Assembly: GCF_024347315.1 (NCBI RefSeq)
Contig: NZ_AP025461.1
Location: 372,001-436,000 of the forward strand
Length of the DNA: 64,000 nucleotides
Reading direction: 5' to 3'
DNA from: Vibrio atlanticus
GTDB taxonomy: Bacteria; Pseudomonadota; Gammaproteobacteria; Enterobacterales; Vibrionaceae
The notes under the pieces are model-generated. The model was given only the letters and a program-made list of their open reading frames with translations. It had not been told where the DNA came from and did no database searches. Both the position numbers and the translations under genes were made by a program. This document shows positions 62,558 through 64,000 of this stretch, piece by piece (positions within the stretch are counted from its first letter, which is position 1; each line of letters begins with the position of its first letter).

Positions 62558-63727
62558 ATGAAAATTGTTATTGCACCAGACTCGTTTAAAGAATCTTTAT
62601 CGGCGGTATCGGTGGCGGCGTGTATTGAAAAGGGCTTTCGTGAAATCTTCCCTGACGCTGACTATGTGACCTTGCCTCTGGCCGATGGTGGCGAAGGTAC
62701 GGTAGATGTATTGCTACAAGGTTTAGCCGGACAAAAGCGAACAAATAAAGTCCAAGGGCCATTGGGTGAGTTGGTTAGTGCAGAATGGGCGATGTTAGAA
62801 CCGTCAGCTCAGAGAACCATGAGAACGGCTTTGATAGAGATAGCTGCTGCGTCTGGTTTGGACTTGCTTACATCAGAACAGCGCGATCCTTTGGTTGCTT
62901 CTTCTTTTGGTACTGGGCAACTGATACTCGAAGCGATAGAGCAGGGTGCTCAAACCATCATTCTTGGGTTGGGTGGCAGTGCGACTAACGATGGCGGTGC
63001 AGGTATTGTTCAAGCTCTAGGTGGGCGCTTACTCGATAGGAATGGACAAGAGCTTGGTAGAGGTGGTGCTGCACTTGCAGAACTTGCATCAATAGATCTT
63101 ACCGGCTTAGATTCGCGCTGTGCAGATGTCGAATTGATTGTGGCGTGTGATGTTGATAACCCATTGTGTGGCGATAACGGTGCCAGCTATATATTTGGTC
63201 CGCAAAAAGGAGCGACACCTGAACAAGTCTTAATGCTTGATAAGGCGCTTGAGAATTTTGCTCAAGTTGCAGAAACGCAAGGTTATGCCGGTGGCGATGA
63301 GCCTGTTTACAAGCGCGTGGGTTATGGCGCAGCTGGTGGCACGCCGATGGGGCTTGGTTTGTTATTCAATATCCAAATTAAACCCGGCATTGAGATGGTG
63401 CTCGATGTTTTGCAAGCTGATGATCTATTGAAAGGTGCCGACTTGGTGATTACTGGCGAAGGGCAGATGGACAACCAAACTCTGCAAGGGAAAACGCCTT
63501 ATGGCATTGCTAAACGAGCGAGCTTACAAGGCATTCCGATCATAGGCATTGCTGGCTCACTGGGAACAGAAGTAGAAGCACTTTATGGTGAAATGAACAG
63601 CTTGTTTGGTACGGTTCGTTCTCCTCAGTCACTTGACCAAGTTCTGCTAGAAGCCGAACTAAACCTTACCAGAACGGCGAGAAATATCGCTGCGACTCTG
63701 AAAGTAGGCCATGCGATCTTGAAATAA
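62558..63727 (+). CDS. Glycerate 2-kinase (GarK/GlxK family)
   Basis: A 389-residue kinase: MKIVIAPDSFKESLSAVSVAA is the classic N-terminus, then ADGGEGTVDVLL, LGLGGSATNDGGAG (the glycine-rich ATP loop), VACDVDNPLCG, and VITGEGQMDNQTLQGKTP. It phosphorylates D-glycerate to 2-phosphoglycerate. ATG at 62558 has GGAG 9 bases upstream; 21 upstream in-frame codons (strongly hydrophobic) are not likely translated. Divergent from yiaK, so it may join the sugar-acid regulon. Confidence 0.9.
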   Translation: MKIVIAPDSFKESLSAVSVAACIEKGFREIFPDADYVTLPLADGGEGTVDVLLQGLAGQKRTNKVQGPLGELVSAEWAMLEPSAQRTMRTALIEIAAASGLDLLTSEQRDPLVASSFGTGQLILEAIEQGAQTIILGLGGSATNDGGAGIVQALGGRLLDRNGQELGRGGAALAELASIDLTGLDSRCADVELIVACDVDNPLCGDNGASYIFGPQKGATPEQVLMLDKALENFAQVAETQGYAGGDEPVYKRVGYGAAGGTPMGLGLLFNIQIKPGIEMVLDVLQADDLLKGADLVITGEGQMDNQTLQGKTPYGIAKRASLQGIPIIGIAGSLGTEVEALYGEMNSLFGTVRSPQSLDQVLLEAELNLTRTARNIAATLKVGHAILK

Positions 63728-63928
63728 AGTGAGGTTTGACAATTGGTTACTTAACATCATGGTTCGATAGGTTTTATAGATAGCAACGATAAATAGAAAC
63801 GATTATATTTTATACCATTAGAGGTCTATTCTATACCCATAATATTTTAGGGGCTTTTGAAAGGAAGCCAGTATAAATATCAAGGTGCACTCACTATTGC
63901 TGCACCTTTGGACCTTAAGGAATAGATC

Positions 63929-64000
63929 ATGAGTAAAAAACTAACTACAGCTGCGGGTTGTCCTGTTGCTCATAACCAGAATGTTCAAACTGCGGGTAAG
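63929..64000 (+). CDS. katA: Catalase, N-terminal part (cut by window edge)
   Basis: Only 24 codons are visible: MSKKLTTAAGCPVAHNQNVQ and four more. I recognise this as the start of a Vibrio monofunctional (clade 3) catalase; the short polar leader before the haem domain fits. AAGGA lies 8 bases before the ATG. The 201-bp leader contains ATAG-rich repeats (for example around 63768-63800) that might include an OxyR site, but I could not fit the full consensus. The symbol is tentative since the rest of the gene is outside the window. Confidence 0.6.
   Translation, partial: MSKKLTTAAGCPVAHNQNVQTAGK

Noticed and set aside
63760-63850. OxyR binding site before the catalase gene
   Set aside because: ATAG repeats are present, but the full four-element spacing could not be fitted.

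Overview
The window reads as chromosomal DNA from a marine gammaproteobacterium, almost certainly a Vibrio and probably of the Splendidus clade. The evidence is the typical Vibrio gene set (YdcH, PACE exporter, glpFKRD block, ula block with a Cof-type phosphatase, catalase), moderate G+C, integron-cassette-like core sites of the Vibrio type, and many divergent regulator/target pairs. I assigned species by recognising proteins, not by a search. No rRNA, tRNA, CRISPR array, prophage or replication origin was seen.

Layout. 1-9.4 kb: a cut SgrR-like regulator, a Gfo/Idh/MocA oxidoreductase, a homocysteine methyltransferase, a broken IS110 remnant beside an orphan integron-cassette-like gene, a lipoate-ligase-like protein, a secreted alkyl sulfatase with a divergent LysR regulator, an EamA exporter, a VOC protein and a lipoprotein. 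9.4-12.9 kb: a GH1 (6-phospho-)beta-glucosidase with two LacI-type operators, its LacI regulator and a maltose-type O-acetyltransferase. 12.9-23 kb: MFS/LysR, a reductase/TetR pair with twin palindromes, a lipoprotein phospholipase D/cardiolipin synthase, NfsA, an old-yellow-enzyme homologue, YdcH, an SDR, and intergenic regions holding possible structured RNAs. 23-28.8 kb: the glycerol regulon glpF-glpK-glpR-glpD. 29-33.6 kb: PACE efflux/LysR, arsR-acr3, HPP protein/TetR with a notable double operator. 33.6-40.7 kb: YbiV-like phosphatase, FrnE-like DsbA, YcaQ-like protein, LysR with an ABM/MocA operon, AraC/GyrI and small unknowns.

40.8-62.2 kb is the most striking part: two neighbouring vitamin C catabolic loci. 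The first (ulaG, ulaR, then ulaAB fusion, ulaC, ulaF, HAD phosphatase, ulaD, ulaE) takes up L-ascorbate by PTS and converts it to D-xylulose 5-phosphate. The second is one long minus-strand yia/sgb-type operon (yiaK, yiaM, yiaN, yiaO, second ulaF, second HAD phosphatase, yiaL, lyxK, second ulaD, iclR, second ulaE, small ABM-like protein). It should take up 2,3-diketo-L-gulonate, an oxidation product of ascorbate, and feed the same intermediates. Both loci carry paralogous decarboxylase, 3-epimerase, 4-epimerase and Cof-type phosphatase genes. Between them lie an HPr-like mini-protein, a YqaB-like phosphatase, a fragment of ribulose-phosphate 3-epimerase, a 45-residue membrane peptide gene behind a duplicated 20-bp element, and an MFS permease. 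The window closes with a glycerate kinase and the first codons of a catalase.
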